Assembly (NCBI GenBank): GCA_945952045.1
Contig: CAMFHE010000022.1
Location: forward strand, 1 to 64,000
From: an uncultured Rhizobium sp.
GTDB lineage: Bacteria; Pseudomonadota; Alphaproteobacteria; Rhizobiales; Rhizobiaceae
DNA: 64,000 nt
Direction of reading: 5' to 3'
The notes beneath the pieces were generated by a model, which was given only the letters and a program-made list of their open reading frames with translations, had not been told where the DNA came from and did no database searches. The translations under genes and the position numbers were made by a program. Below, piece after piece: positions 7,608 to 15,984 of this stretch. Each line of letters begins with the position of its first letter. Positions within the stretch are counted from its first letter, which is position 1.

Positions 7608-8609
7608 CTATCCCAGGACGGACGCCAGCGAGACCGGATTGCCCGTCTTGACGGATAGGGTCGCCGCCTCCGCCATGGCGAGCGCGGCAACGCCATCATC
7701 CAGCGTTACCGGCATAGCGCTTCCACCATTGACAGCCTCGACGAAAGCCGCCCATTCGGCCGCATAGGCCGGCATGTAGCGCTCCAGGAAAAAGTAGGTC
7801 GGCTTGGCGCCTGTCACGCCCTGTGTGGTCGATTTCACCACGGTATTTTCAAGCATGTTATGAGCCTGTAGCAGTCCTTCCGACCCCAGAAGCTCGACCC
7901 GCTGGTCGTAGCCATAGACAGCGCGGCGGCTGTTCTTGATGACGGCGATGCGGCCATCGGCATAAGTCAACGTCACGATGGCCGTATCGACATCCCCTGC
8001 CCCGCCAATATCCGGGTCGACAATGGACGAGCCAATAGCCGTCACCGTTTCAGGCGCGGCCCCCATGATGAAGTTCGCCATGTCGAAATCATGGATCATC
8101 ATGTCCCGAAAAAGACCGCCCGAAACCTTGATATAGGCGACCGGCGGAGGAGCCGGATCGAAGGAGGTGATGGACAAGAGTTCTGGCTTGCCAATCTCGC
8201 CTGTATCGACGGCGTTTTTCAGTGTCGCGAAATTCGGATCGAAGCGCCGGTTGAAGCCGATCATCACCGGACGGCCGGTCGCGGCGACAGCCTTCTGGCA
8301 CGCCTGAGCACGAGCAAGACTGAGATCGACAGGCTTTTCACATAAAACGGCCTTACCGGCCGCTGTTGCCCGCTCGATCAGATCGGAATGGGTGTCGGTA
8401 GAGGTGGCGACCAGCACGGCATCGATCCTGCTGTCACCAAGAATGGCGTCCGTGCTGCGTGCTTCGGCACCATACTGGGCTGCGATTTTTTCGGCTGCGG
8501 CGGTATTGATATCAGAGATGGCGACAAGCGTGCTGCCAGGGTTTCGGGAGATCGCGGTGGCGTGCACGCCGGCGATGCGGCCGGCGCCGAGAAGGCCAAC
8601 TTTAAGCAT
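7608..8609 (-). CDS. mocA: MocA/inositol 2-dehydrogenase-type oxidoreductase
   Basis: 333 residues of the Gfo/Idh/MocA family. VGLLGAGRIAGVHA is the NAD Rossmann motif, LCEKPVDL carries the conserved EKP lysine, and GLFRDMMIHDFDMANF holds the Asp/His pair of inositol dehydrogenases. The likely reaction is NAD-dependent oxidation of an inositol or scyllo-inosamine ring hydroxyl. 17 nt downstream of the PanB-like gene in the same operon. Substrate is inferred from the moc context; a plain myo-inositol 2-dehydrogenase is the alternative. Confidence 0.88.
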   Translation of the reverse strand: MLKVGLLGAGRIAGVHATAISRNPGSTLVAISDINTAAAEKIAAQYGAEARSTDAILGDSRIDAVLVATSTDTHSDLIERATAAGKAVLCEKPVDLSLARAQACQKAVAATGRPVMIGFNRRFDPNFATLKNAVDTGEIGKPELLSITSFDPAPPPVAYIKVSGGLFRDMMIHDFDMANFIMGAAPETVTAIGSSIVDPDIGGAGDVDTAIVTLTYADGRIAVIKNSRRAVYGYDQRVELLGSEGLLQAHNMLENTVVKSTTQGVTGAKPTYFFLERYMPAYAAEWAAFVEAVNGGSAMPVTLDDGVAALAMAEAATLSVKTGNPVSLASVLG

Positions 8610-8626
8610 GGGATTTTCCTTTATGG

Positions 8627-9451
8627 TCAGAGACCGAGCTGTGCCTTGAAAGCGTTGAATTCCGTGTCGCCGATCGCGACGTTGTGTTGTGGCTGCGGAT
8701 AGGCCCCGGTGTTGACGTCAGCAATGAACTCGCGGAAAGCCTCGATGCGCTCCCGCTGCAGCCTGTCGAATTCGGCGGCAAAGTTGCGATAGGTCTTGGC
8801 ATGGCGCGGACGATGGCCGTCTGTATGGCCGAGCACATCTTCAGCAAAAAGATATTGTGCATCCGCTCCCGGCCCGGCCCCCATGCCAAGCATGATCATT
8901 GATGTGTTCTGCGAAATCAGCGCACCCACGCGATCGGGAACGACTTCCAGTTCGGCGCCAAAACAACCGATCGCCTCAAGCTGCTTGACCTGACGGAAGA
9001 CCTCGACCGCCTCCTGCGTCGTCTTGCCGACGGCACGAAACCCGGTCCAGGTGATGTAGGAGGGAATGAGCCCGACATGGGCGACAATCGGGACATGATT
9101 GTCGCAAAGCACCTTCTGGATATCCAGCGAGGCGGCGCAGTAGAAGCAATCACCTCCCATGGCGGCAAAATGGTATGCCGCACGCAGATAGTCCCCGGCC
9201 GTTGCCAGCGGGTGGCCCTCGAACTTGCCCCAACCGCCATAGGGAAGCCCGACCTGCACGAAGCAGCGACCGGCTGCCGCACGCATCTCGGACGAGAAGT
9301 AACGGCCCTCGATCGACAGCATGTGAATGCCCGCCGCGTCTGCAGCCGCGGCCTGCTCCAGCGTCGTGACATAGAGCATGGAAATCTTTTCGCCGCGCGC
9401 CTTCATGGCGCGGATATCGGCAACGGTCGGGCGTGTACTTTTATGAACCAT
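8627..9451 (-). CDS. PanB-like (ketopantoate hydroxymethyltransferase superfamily) protein
   Basis: About 274 residues from ATG 9451, 4 nt after the isomerase stop, so probably coupled; a longer in-frame start at 9505 would overlap that gene. The second half follows PanB closely (VPIVAHVGLIPSYITWTGF, ELEVVPDRVGALIS, MLGMGAGPGADAQYLFAEDV). The Mg-binding VGDS and ADLPF motifs of PanB are instead IEGR and VGLPYG, and the KIEGG motif is not present; only the Glu of LEVVP is retained. It is therefore unlikely to be an ordinary pantothenate enzyme. PEP-mutase-type lyase chemistry or C1 transfer are possible; I cannot decide. Confidence 0.7.
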   Translation of the reverse strand: MVHKSTRPTVADIRAMKARGEKISMLYVTTLEQAAAADAAGIHMLSIEGRYFSSEMRAAAGRCFVQVGLPYGGWGKFEGHPLATAGDYLRAAYHFAAMGGDCFYCAASLDIQKVLCDNHVPIVAHVGLIPSYITWTGFRAVGKTTQEAVEVFRQVKQLEAIGCFGAELEVVPDRVGALISQNTSMIMLGMGAGPGADAQYLFAEDVLGHTDGHRPRHAKTYRNFAAEFDRLQRERIEAFREFIADVNTGAYPQPQHNVAIGDTEFNAFKAQLGL

Positions 9452-9455
9452 GGGA

Positions 9456-10235
9456 TCACACCGTGAATGCGTTGCGGAAGGCTTCGAGGGCGACTTCCGG
9501 ATCACCGGAAGCGAAGGCCTCCATGCCGATCGGACCCGCGTAACCCATTGCCTTCAGGGCTTTTGCGATTCCGTGCCAGTTCACTTCTCCCGTGCCGGGT
9601 TCGCAGCGACCGGGCACATCCGCCACCTGGATTTCACCAATCCAGGGCAGGCACTTACGGCACAGCTCGATCAAATTCCCTTCGCCGATCTGCGCATGAT
9701 AGAGGTCGATGTTCAGCCGCAGGCGCGGATGATCAATGCTGGAAACCAGCGCCAGCGTGTCTTCAGCCCGGCCGAAGGGCACCCCGGGATGATCCACCGG
9801 CAGGTTGAGATTTTCCAGCGTGAAGGTAACGTTTTCCTTTTCGGCCATCTCGACGATGCGGGAAAGCGTGTCGCGCGCCTTGAGCCACATGGCCCCTGTA
9901 ACCACCTCGATCGACTGTACGGGAAGCCCGCCCTCGCCGAGGCCGGTCCCATGAAGGTTAAGCCGCTGGACGCCGAGGCGCTTGCCGACCTGCGCCGTCT
10001 CCCACGCGGTCCGCAAGAGCTCGGCCGCGCCGTCATCGTCCGTCAAGCGGCCGGTCAGGTAGCCATTCATGATGGTAAAGGTAGCGCCTGTGGCTTCGAG
10101 CTTCGCCAGATCGTGCTCCGGCCAGTTCCAGAGGCCGACGCCGAAACCCATTTCCTTGAGATGAGAGGCGCGCCATTCGATGGGGCGATCCCGCCAGATC
10201 ATTTCGGCGCAAGCCGCTAGAGCAAACTGTGTCAT
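9456..10235 (-). CDS. TIM-barrel sugar isomerase/epimerase (Hyi-like, MocC position)
   Basis: 259 residues of the AP-endonuclease-like TIM-barrel family. TLENLN near 139, NIDLYHAQIGEG near 180 and IGMEAFAS near 238 give the Glu/Asp/His/Glu metal site of hydroxypyruvate isomerases and IolE/IolI proteins. It lies 4 nt after mocE. In Sinorhizobium moc loci a TIM-barrel gene (mocC) has the corresponding place, but this protein is closer in length and motifs to Hyi than to IolE, so I leave the symbol blank. Likely acts on a ketose or inosose intermediate. Confidence 0.8.
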   Translation of the reverse strand: MTQFALAACAEMIWRDRPIEWRASHLKEMGFGVGLWNWPEHDLAKLEATGATFTIMNGYLTGRLTDDDGAAELLRTAWETAQVGKRLGVQRLNLHGTGLGEGGLPVQSIEVVTGAMWLKARDTLSRIVEMAEKENVTFTLENLNLPVDHPGVPFGRAEDTLALVSSIDHPRLRLNIDLYHAQIGEGNLIELCRKCLPWIGEIQVADVPGRCEPGTGEVNWHGIAKALKAMGYAGPIGMEAFASGDPEVALEAFRNAFTV

Positions 10236-10239
10236 ATGA

Positions 10240-10551
10240 TCAGATCTCTATAAAAACGTCGCCATTCTCGACCTTCACGGGCCAAGTTCGGAGGTTGATG
10301 CAGGCGGGCGCACGTTTCGCCTCGCCGGTCTTGTAGTCGAAATGCGCGCTGTGCTTCGGACACTCGATGGTTCCATCCATCACGAGGCCATCGGCCAGAT
10401 GCACATGCTCGTGCGTGCAGATGCCATCGATGCAGAAGAACTCGTCTTCGGGGCTGCGGACCACCAGAAAGGTGCGTCCGCCATGATCGAAACGGATCTG
10501 CTCTTCGAGTTCGACGTCATCGCTTGCGCAGGCGCGGGTCCAGGTCCCCAT
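10240..10551 (-). CDS. mocE: MocE-type Rieske [2Fe-2S] ferredoxin
   Basis: 103 residues from ATG 10551, which has AAGGAAAAGAG upstream; an ATG 45 nt further up would overlap the ATPase gene. C45-T-H47 and C64-PK-H67 are the Rieske cluster ligands. The short length and the reading LRTWPVKVENGDVFIEI at the end match soluble Rieske ferredoxins. It should carry electrons from MocF to MocD for oxidative O-demethylation of a methylated inosamine. Downstream neighbour starts after 4 nt. Confidence 0.9.
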   Translation of the reverse strand: MGTWTRACASDDVELEEQIRFDHGGRTFLVVRSPEDEFFCIDGICTHEHVHLADGLVMDGTIECPKHSAHFDYKTGEAKRAPACINLRTWPVKVENGDVFIEI

Positions 10552-10592
10552 TCTCTTTTCCTTCGGCATTTTGGCTGTTGAGGGCGCGGCGA

Positions 10593-11420
10593 TCATCCTG
10601 TCGCACCGGAAAGCTGCGGCGCGCGGCCGTCATGGGTTGCGATGTCGCCGTGGATCTGGGCCTCGAGCTCCGCCATGGTCTCACCGCCTGCCATCAGGTC
10701 GGTGATCTCCTCGCGGGTCTTCTCGCCCTTGCGGAAATCGGCGGCGATCGCGCCACGGATCAACACGGCGAAATGATCGCCCACCGCCATGGCGTGCATG
10801 ACCTGATGGGTGATGAAGACAACGGCCAGGCCCCGACGCTTCGCCTCGTTGACGATACGCAAAACATGCGTCGCCTGCTTCACGCCGAGGGCGGCGGTCG
10901 GCTCGTCGAGGATCAGCACCTTTGCGCCGAAATGCACAGCCCGGGCAATGGCAAGCGACTGTCGCTCCCCGCCCGAGAGACCGCCAACGAGACGATCGCC
11001 ATCATCGATGCGAGTGATACCGAAGTCCTGGATCGCCTTGATGGCAACGGCATTTGCCTTGTGGCGATCGAAGATCTTGAACGGTCCCCAGCCTTTGGTC
11101 GGCTCGACGCCGACAAAAAAGCTGCGGCCGATCGACATCAGCGGGAATGTACCGCCGAACTGATGGACCGTGGCAATGCCGCGAGTGCTGGCGTCGCGCG
11201 GGCCGGTAAATTCGACGGGCTGCCCATCCATCTCCATGATGCCGGAGTTTGGGCGATAGACACCCGAGAGCGTCTTGATCAGCGTCGACTTGCCGGCACC
11301 GTTATCACCGAGCAGGCACAGAACTTCGCCCGGACAGATATCGAGCGAGATGTCGTTGAGGACATCGATCGGACCAAAGGATTTGCAGATATTCTTGAGC
11401 TTCAGGATTGGAGTGGCCAC
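10593..11420 (-). CDS. Sugar/inositol ABC transporter ATPase (CUT2 type)
   Basis: 275 residues from GTG 11420 with GAGGT upstream; the open frame continues far upstream into the permease gene without meaning. Walker A GDNGAGKST near 38, signature LSGGERQ near 148, Walker B VLILDEPT. A single nucleotide-binding domain, as in FrcA-type systems, where many CUT2 ATPases have two. It energises uptake with the permease and binding protein upstream. Likely substrate is a rhizopine or inositol. Confidence 0.9.
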   Translation of the reverse strand: MATPILKLKNICKSFGPIDVLNDISLDICPGEVLCLLGDNGAGKSTLIKTLSGVYRPNSGIMEMDGQPVEFTGPRDASTRGIATVHQFGGTFPLMSIGRSFFVGVEPTKGWGPFKIFDRHKANAVAIKAIQDFGITRIDDGDRLVGGLSGGERQSLAIARAVHFGAKVLILDEPTAALGVKQATHVLRIVNEAKRRGLAVVFITHQVMHAMAVGDHFAVLIRGAIAADFRKGEKTREEITDLMAGGETMAELEAQIHGDIATHDGRAPQLSGATG

Positions 11421-11428
11421 GACCGACC

Positions 11429-12484
11429 TCACTTCTTCTTCGGCGAATAGGAGAGCGCCATGCTGCGGAAGGTGTTGTTCATCAACACGGCCAGCAACAG
11501 CATCACACCGATGATAAGGCTCGACCAGTTGCGGTCGAATGAGGTGAAGTAGATGCCCTGGTTGACGACGGCGAAGGTGATGGTTCCGAAGAAGATGCCG
11601 ACGATGGAGCCGAAACCGCCGGTCAGCAACACGCCGCCCACGACCACCGATATGATCGAGTTGAAGATGAAGGACATGCCAGCCGAGACCTGCGCCGAAT
11701 TGAATAGGATGGCCTGGCACATGCCGACGAAGGCAGCGCTTGTCGATGAGAGCACGAAGAGCGCGATGGTGAGTTTTGCCGTCGGAATACCGGCATTGCG
11801 GGCGCTGACCCGATCCCCGCCCATGGCGAAGATCCAGTTTCCGTATGGCGAATAATGGATGACGAAGATGTAGAGCGCCGTCAGGGCCAGCCACCAGAAA
11901 ATGATGACCTGGAACGTGTTGGCGACGAACTGACCGAAAAAGAATTTCGCCAGTTCCGGCGCTTTCAACGCGACACTCGTCGTGCCGGTCAGCAACACGG
12001 AGAGACCGAGCACCAGGCCGGCGACGGCAAAGAGGGTGCCGAGCGTGACAATCAGCGACGGCACATTGGTACGAACCACGAGAAACCCGTTCACCAGCCC
12101 GACAAACACGCCAAGCCCGAGTGAAGCGGCGATCCCGATCCAGATGGGCAAGCCATAATAACCCGAGATGATCGCGACCGTCATCGAGCCGGCAGGGATC
12201 ATCGAACCGATGGAAATGTCGAGTTCACCGGCAATCATCAGGAGACCGATGGGAAAGGCGACAATTCCAAGATTGGCTGCAACGTTCAGCCAGCTTGCGG
12301 CACCGGCGGGCTTCAGAAACTCGATGCTCCCGAAAACGAGAAAGAAGACAAAGACGCAGAACAGACCGAGAAAGGCGCCGGCTTCCGGCCGACGAAACAG
12401 ACTGCCGACGGAAAAGCTGGCGGCAGGTGAAGTGATCGGCGTCTGGACAATGGCGATCGGTTGACTTGCGGTTTTGGTATTCAT
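11429..12484 (-). CDS. ABC transporter permease (CUT2/BPD_transp_2)
   Basis: 351 residues from ATG 12484 (AAGGGG upstream). About ten hydrophobic segments; the segment GELDISIGSMIPAG and the later NAGIPTAKLTIALF are hallmarks of RbsC/FrcB-type permeases. Followed by the ATPase after 8 nt and preceded by the binding-protein gene. Inner-membrane channel of the moc uptake system. Confidence 0.91.
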   Translation of the reverse strand: MNTKTASQPIAIVQTPITSPAASFSVGSLFRRPEAGAFLGLFCVFVFFLVFGSIEFLKPAGAASWLNVAANLGIVAFPIGLLMIAGELDISIGSMIPAGSMTVAIISGYYGLPIWIGIAASLGLGVFVGLVNGFLVVRTNVPSLIVTLGTLFAVAGLVLGLSVLLTGTTSVALKAPELAKFFFGQFVANTFQVIIFWWLALTALYIFVIHYSPYGNWIFAMGGDRVSARNAGIPTAKLTIALFVLSSTSAAFVGMCQAILFNSAQVSAGMSFIFNSIISVVVGGVLLTGGFGSIVGIFFGTITFAVVNQGIYFTSFDRNWSSLIIGVMLLLAVLMNNTFRSMALSYSPKKK

Positions 12485-12564
12485 GATGGTTCCCCTTCCC
12501 GGTTTCCGGGCGGTAGCAGGGCCGCTGCCTGGGAGGTGCAGGGAGCGGCCGGCGAGCATGCGCG

Positions 12565-13539
12565 TTACCGCGCGCCCTTCGAGACGCCGGAAAGCGTCGA
12601 GTCGATGTTGGAGGCATCGACGATGCCCGGGCCAGTCAGCACTGGCTTCACGGGAAGATCCGTCCCGAAATCGATATGGGAGGCGAGCAGCGTGACGGAG
12701 AGAAGCGACTGCAGATAGGGTTGCTGGTCGATCGCAAAGAGCTGGGCGCTGTTCTTGATGCGGTCGAGTGCCGCCTCGTTGAAATCGAAAGAACCGAGCT
12801 TGACGTTTTCGATCTTGCCGGCCTGCTGGATGCCGCTTGCCGCCGCATCCGCATCCCCTGCACCGATGGTGATGACGCCATCAATCGTGCCGTCCTGCGT
12901 CAAAGTCGCCTTCACGGCCTCGGCAATCGCCGTCGGATCGCCGAAGCTCGTGGCCGGCAGCGGCAGCTGTTTTCCGGCGCCGCCCGCCTTGGTGATGCCG
13001 TCGATCACGCCCTTGCAGCGGGCTTCCTGGTTGGCGCTACCAGGCAGCGTGTTGACGCAGAGAACATTCTTCTGGCCGCCCCTGCCGAAATATTCACCGC
13101 CGGCAACACCGGCGAGATATTCATCCGAACCGACATAGTTGATGGCCCCCAGCTCCTTCGCCTTTTCGAGCGAGCCGGCATTCATGAGGATGACCTTGAT
13201 GCCGGCATCGACTGCGGCCTTGATCGCCTCGTCCTCGGCTTCGGGCACCCAGTTCGGGATGACGATGCCGGTCACGCCCTGGCTGATGGCAGTGCGGACC
13301 AAGCCGGCGGCATCCGGGCCGAGATTGTCATAGGTCTGCAGCTGCAGATAGCTCACCTTGCCGCCATTGGCTTCAACGACAAAGCGGCTGTCATCGACCC
13401 CTTTCTTGATCTTGGTCCAGAAAGCATCATCGGTCTTGCCGCCGACAACGGCGATATTGCCAGCAGATGCAGCCCCTGCCGCGAGACTGATGGCAACCGC
13501 GGTCGCAAGCGCCTTGGTCATGGTGGTCAGCAGTGTCAT
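12565..13539 (-). CDS. mocB: Periplasmic sugar/rhizopine-binding protein
   Basis: 324 residues from ATG 13539 behind GGAGGAGAACCC. A signal peptide (to about residue 25, AAGAASA) precedes a type-I periplasmic binding protein of the ribose/inositol class (NIAVVGGKTDDAFWTKIKKG; GVDVIVIP-like core GVTGIVIPNW; GVITIGAGDADAAASG). By position and family it corresponds to MocB, the rhizopine-binding protein of Sinorhizobium. Ligand specificity is inferred from the neighbours. Confidence 0.88.
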   Translation of the reverse strand: MTLLTTMTKALATAVAISLAAGAASAGNIAVVGGKTDDAFWTKIKKGVDDSRFVVEANGGKVSYLQLQTYDNLGPDAAGLVRTAISQGVTGIVIPNWVPEAEDEAIKAAVDAGIKVILMNAGSLEKAKELGAINYVGSDEYLAGVAGGEYFGRGGQKNVLCVNTLPGSANQEARCKGVIDGITKAGGAGKQLPLPATSFGDPTAIAEAVKATLTQDGTIDGVITIGAGDADAAASGIQQAGKIENVKLGSFDFNEAALDRIKNSAQLFAIDQQPYLQSLLSVTLLASHIDFGTDLPVKPVLTGPGIVDASNIDSTLSGVSKGAR

Positions 13540-13643
13540 CGGGTTCTCCTCCCCAGTTTCCGCCGGATGGCAGGGTTCAAATAAAGCTGCGGTTTTCCAT
13601 GGGGCGCCCGCCTCCTTGCGGACGCCATGGGAATTCAGAGAGA

Positions 13644-14666
13644 TCAGGAGCTCGCGCGGGCAGCCTTGGCGTTCATGCGCGCCTTCTTCTTTTCGAAGCG
13701 GGCCTCCATCTGCGCATCGCCATCCTTGGTGCCGTCGTGCCAGGTGCCGAGCCACTTATCGAGCGGGATCAAGCCGTCGCCGCCGTAGTTCACCTCGAAG
13801 TATTTGTGATGCAGGTAATGGGCGTAGGCATGGGTATCGAGCGGCGTTTCCTCGGTAATTTCGAGCTTTTCGAAGCCGATGTGGCCGTTGACCGCGCCGA
13901 AGCCGGCAATGTGAAGCTGGAACATCGCAACGATCGGGTTCGACGGAATGACCAGATGCCAGAGAGCCACCGCGTGATAGAGAAAACCTTCAACCGGATG
14001 CATCGAGAGGGAGGACCAAGGCGACGGGTTGACCGAATTGTGGTGCACCGAATGGACCCATCGATAGAGCGGCCCCCAATGAATCAGTCGGTGAATGATG
14101 AAGAAATGCACCTCATGGATCATCGGGGCGACGGCAACGAGGAACGCGAGATAGTAGGGGTTTTCAGCCCAGCTCAGCCACGGAACCCAGCCATTGGCAA
14201 AGACCCAGAGGAACGTCACCTCGACCACCGTCCAGAGCGGGATCGACAGGAAGAACGAGCGCATGAAATTGTCGATGTTCTGGCTCTTGAACCAGAAAAC
14301 GTCAGATGGCTGCTCGCCGGGAAATTTTGCGTTGTACTTGAAGCGATTGCCCTGCTTGCGCTTGACGTAGAAGAACAGCTCAACCGAGCCGTAGAAGACA
14401 AAGATTGCCGCTGCGTTCACCGCATAAAGCCAGAGCGCCCATCCCCAACTCAACGTCTTCATCACCTCCACATCCGGCACGACGTAAAACCAATAGAGAA
14501 GTGCCGTCGCCATGTGGAAGGCGTTCCACGGCCAGATATATTCCGGTAGCCATTTCAGAACGAACGGGATCTTTGGCGGCCATGCCCAGAACGGTGCGAT
14601 TTCGATCCGCCCGTTCGGCACCCAGTCCCCGCGCTTATTGCGCTTCCCGTATTTGAGATCATCCAT
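13644..14666 (-). CDS. mocD: MocD-type membrane di-iron hydroxylase (fatty acid hydroxylase superfamily)
   Basis: 340 residues from ATG 14666 (GGGAGGCAGGG upstream). Several membrane segments and the three histidine boxes HRLIH, HSVHH and HYLHH that bind two irons in sterol desaturase/fatty acid hydroxylase proteins. In Rhizobium leguminosarum mocD, E and F together are needed for catabolism of 3-O-methyl-scyllo-inosamine but not of the demethylated form. That gives a clear role: O-demethylation with MocE and MocF, releasing a C1 unit. First gene of the operon. Confidence 0.88.
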   Translation of the reverse strand: MDDLKYGKRNKRGDWVPNGRIEIAPFWAWPPKIPFVLKWLPEYIWPWNAFHMATALLYWFYVVPDVEVMKTLSWGWALWLYAVNAAAIFVFYGSVELFFYVKRKQGNRFKYNAKFPGEQPSDVFWFKSQNIDNFMRSFFLSIPLWTVVEVTFLWVFANGWVPWLSWAENPYYLAFLVAVAPMIHEVHFFIIHRLIHWGPLYRWVHSVHHNSVNPSPWSSLSMHPVEGFLYHAVALWHLVIPSNPIVAMFQLHIAGFGAVNGHIGFEKLEITEETPLDTHAYAHYLHHKYFEVNYGGDGLIPLDKWLGTWHDGTKDGDAQMEARFEKKKARMNAKAARASS

Positions 14667-14890
14667 CGCCCTGCCTCCCGGACGCCTCGCGTCCACTGCT
14701 CCTGATACCGGGAGAAAGCTTGCAGGCGGACATAGCTCGGCCGTTCTCGGGCAAAAGCCCAAGCCGCAGAATTCAGCTATGTCGAGTGCAGTTCCTCCCA
14801 GGCGGCGGAGCCTTTGTGCTCACCCGCCGTCCTCTGGAAACGACAATGCCAACTTGACGTCCGTTTAATCAAGACGCATTTCTTGAGAGA

Positions 14891-14904
14891 GATACGTTCG
14901 TATC
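14891..14904. promoter_or_regulatory. Inverted repeat GATACG-TT-CGTATC, candidate LacI operator
   Basis: A perfect 6-bp inverted repeat with 2-bp spacer lies in the 289-bp divergent region between mocD and the LacI-type gene. LacI proteins bind short palindromes. It lies 52 bp before the regulator start and could act on both promoters. Function inferred. Confidence 0.45.
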
Positions 14905-14927
14905 ATTCGTCTCAGAAATTCAATCAA

Positions 14928-14946
14928 ATGATATTTTTCATATCAT
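14928..14946. promoter_or_regulatory. Inverted repeat ATGATAT-N5-ATATCAT before lacI-type gene
   Basis: A perfect 7-bp inverted repeat with 5-bp spacer ends 9 bp before the regulator start codon and overlaps its leader, a position suited to autorepression. AT-rich compared with its surroundings. It may be a second operator or a small hairpin. Confidence 0.4.
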
Positions 14947-14955
14947 GAGGTTTCC

Positions 14956-15984
14956 ATGAGAAGACCAACAATCCGTGACCTCGCAGAGACCGCCGGCGTC
15001 TCTGTCGCCACCACCAACCGGGTGCTCTCAGGGGCGGAAAATGTCAGCGCGAAAACGCGCGAAAAAGTGCGCGAAGCGGCTGAAAAAATTGGTTTTTATG
15101 GCTTGGGTGCGATCGCAGCGCGCAACGCCGCGGCACGGCCGAGATACCGTTTCGGCGTTATCCTTCTCCAACCGCATCGGCCATTCTACCAGCTTGTCGC
15201 GCGCGCTCTTCTCGATGCAGCAAGTGCCGAAGAGGCGTTTGATATCGAGCTGAAGATCGAACATCTGGAAGATCTGTCGCCACAGAATACCGCTGAGCGT
15301 GCGCTTGCTCTGGCGAACGAATGCGATGCCGTCTGCATCACGGCCGCCGTGCATCCCATCGTCACGAAAGCGATAGAGGAAATCCAGGCACGGGGCATTC
15401 CCGTCTTTGCCCTGATCTCGCAGCTCGCCGCCACCGGGCAGATACATTACATCGGCCTCGACCACTGGAAGGTCGGGCGAACCGCTGCCTGGGCGTTCGA
15501 TCACATCTGCAAGGCCCCCGGCAAGATTGGCCTCCTGATGGGCAATCCGCGGTACCGGAACCAGGAAATGAACGAGACCGGCTTCCGTTCCTATTTCCGG
15601 GAACATGCGAGGGATTTCGTGCTGCTCGAGCCCCTCTCGACCTTTGAATCGTCAGCTGTCGCGCAGGAAATGACTGAACGTCTGCTAGGTGACCATCCCG
15701 ATCTGGCAGGGATCTATGTCGCAGGCGGAGGCATTAGCGGAGTCCTCGCAGCGCTTCGCACAGCAGGTCGGGCTGGCTCCTTGATCATGGTTGGATATGA
15801 GTTGATGGACAACGTGCGCTCAGCCTTGCTGGACGGTGCGCTGACATTGTCGATTTCGCACCCCCTTCCCATCGTCGCACGAGAAACGATCTCAGGAATG
15901 ATTGCCGCCACAATCTCAAAAGGCACGAATGAAAGTCACACAAGGATTGTGCCCTTCGATCTCTATACGCGCGAGAACGTTTGA
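14956..15984 (+). CDS. LacI-family regulator of the moc operon
   Basis: 342 residues, ATG with GAGG 6 nt upstream. HTH TIRDLAETAGVSVATTNRVL at 5-24 with hinge region to about 60, then a periplasmic-binding-like effector domain (YRFGVILLQPHRPFYQLVAR; GIYVAGGGISGVLAAL). Divergent from mocD, so it probably represses the operon until an inositol-type effector binds. In the described Sinorhizobium locus the regulator MocR belongs to the GntR class, so a LacI protein here is a different solution. Two palindromes lie in the shared promoter region. Confidence 0.9.
   Translation: MRRPTIRDLAETAGVSVATTNRVLSGAENVSAKTREKVREAAEKIGFYGLGAIAARNAAARPRYRFGVILLQPHRPFYQLVARALLDAASAEEAFDIELKIEHLEDLSPQNTAERALALANECDAVCITAAVHPIVTKAIEEIQARGIPVFALISQLAATGQIHYIGLDHWKVGRTAAWAFDHICKAPGKIGLLMGNPRYRNQEMNETGFRSYFREHARDFVLLEPLSTFESSAVAQEMTERLLGDHPDLAGIYVAGGGISGVLAALRTAGRAGSLIMVGYELMDNVRSALLDGALTLSISHPLPIVARETISGMIAATISKGTNESHTRIVPFDLYTRENV

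Noticed and set aside
8627..9451. Calling the PanB-like gene panB
   Set aside because: Metal-site motifs are absent and the operon is catabolic; the pantothenate role is not supported.
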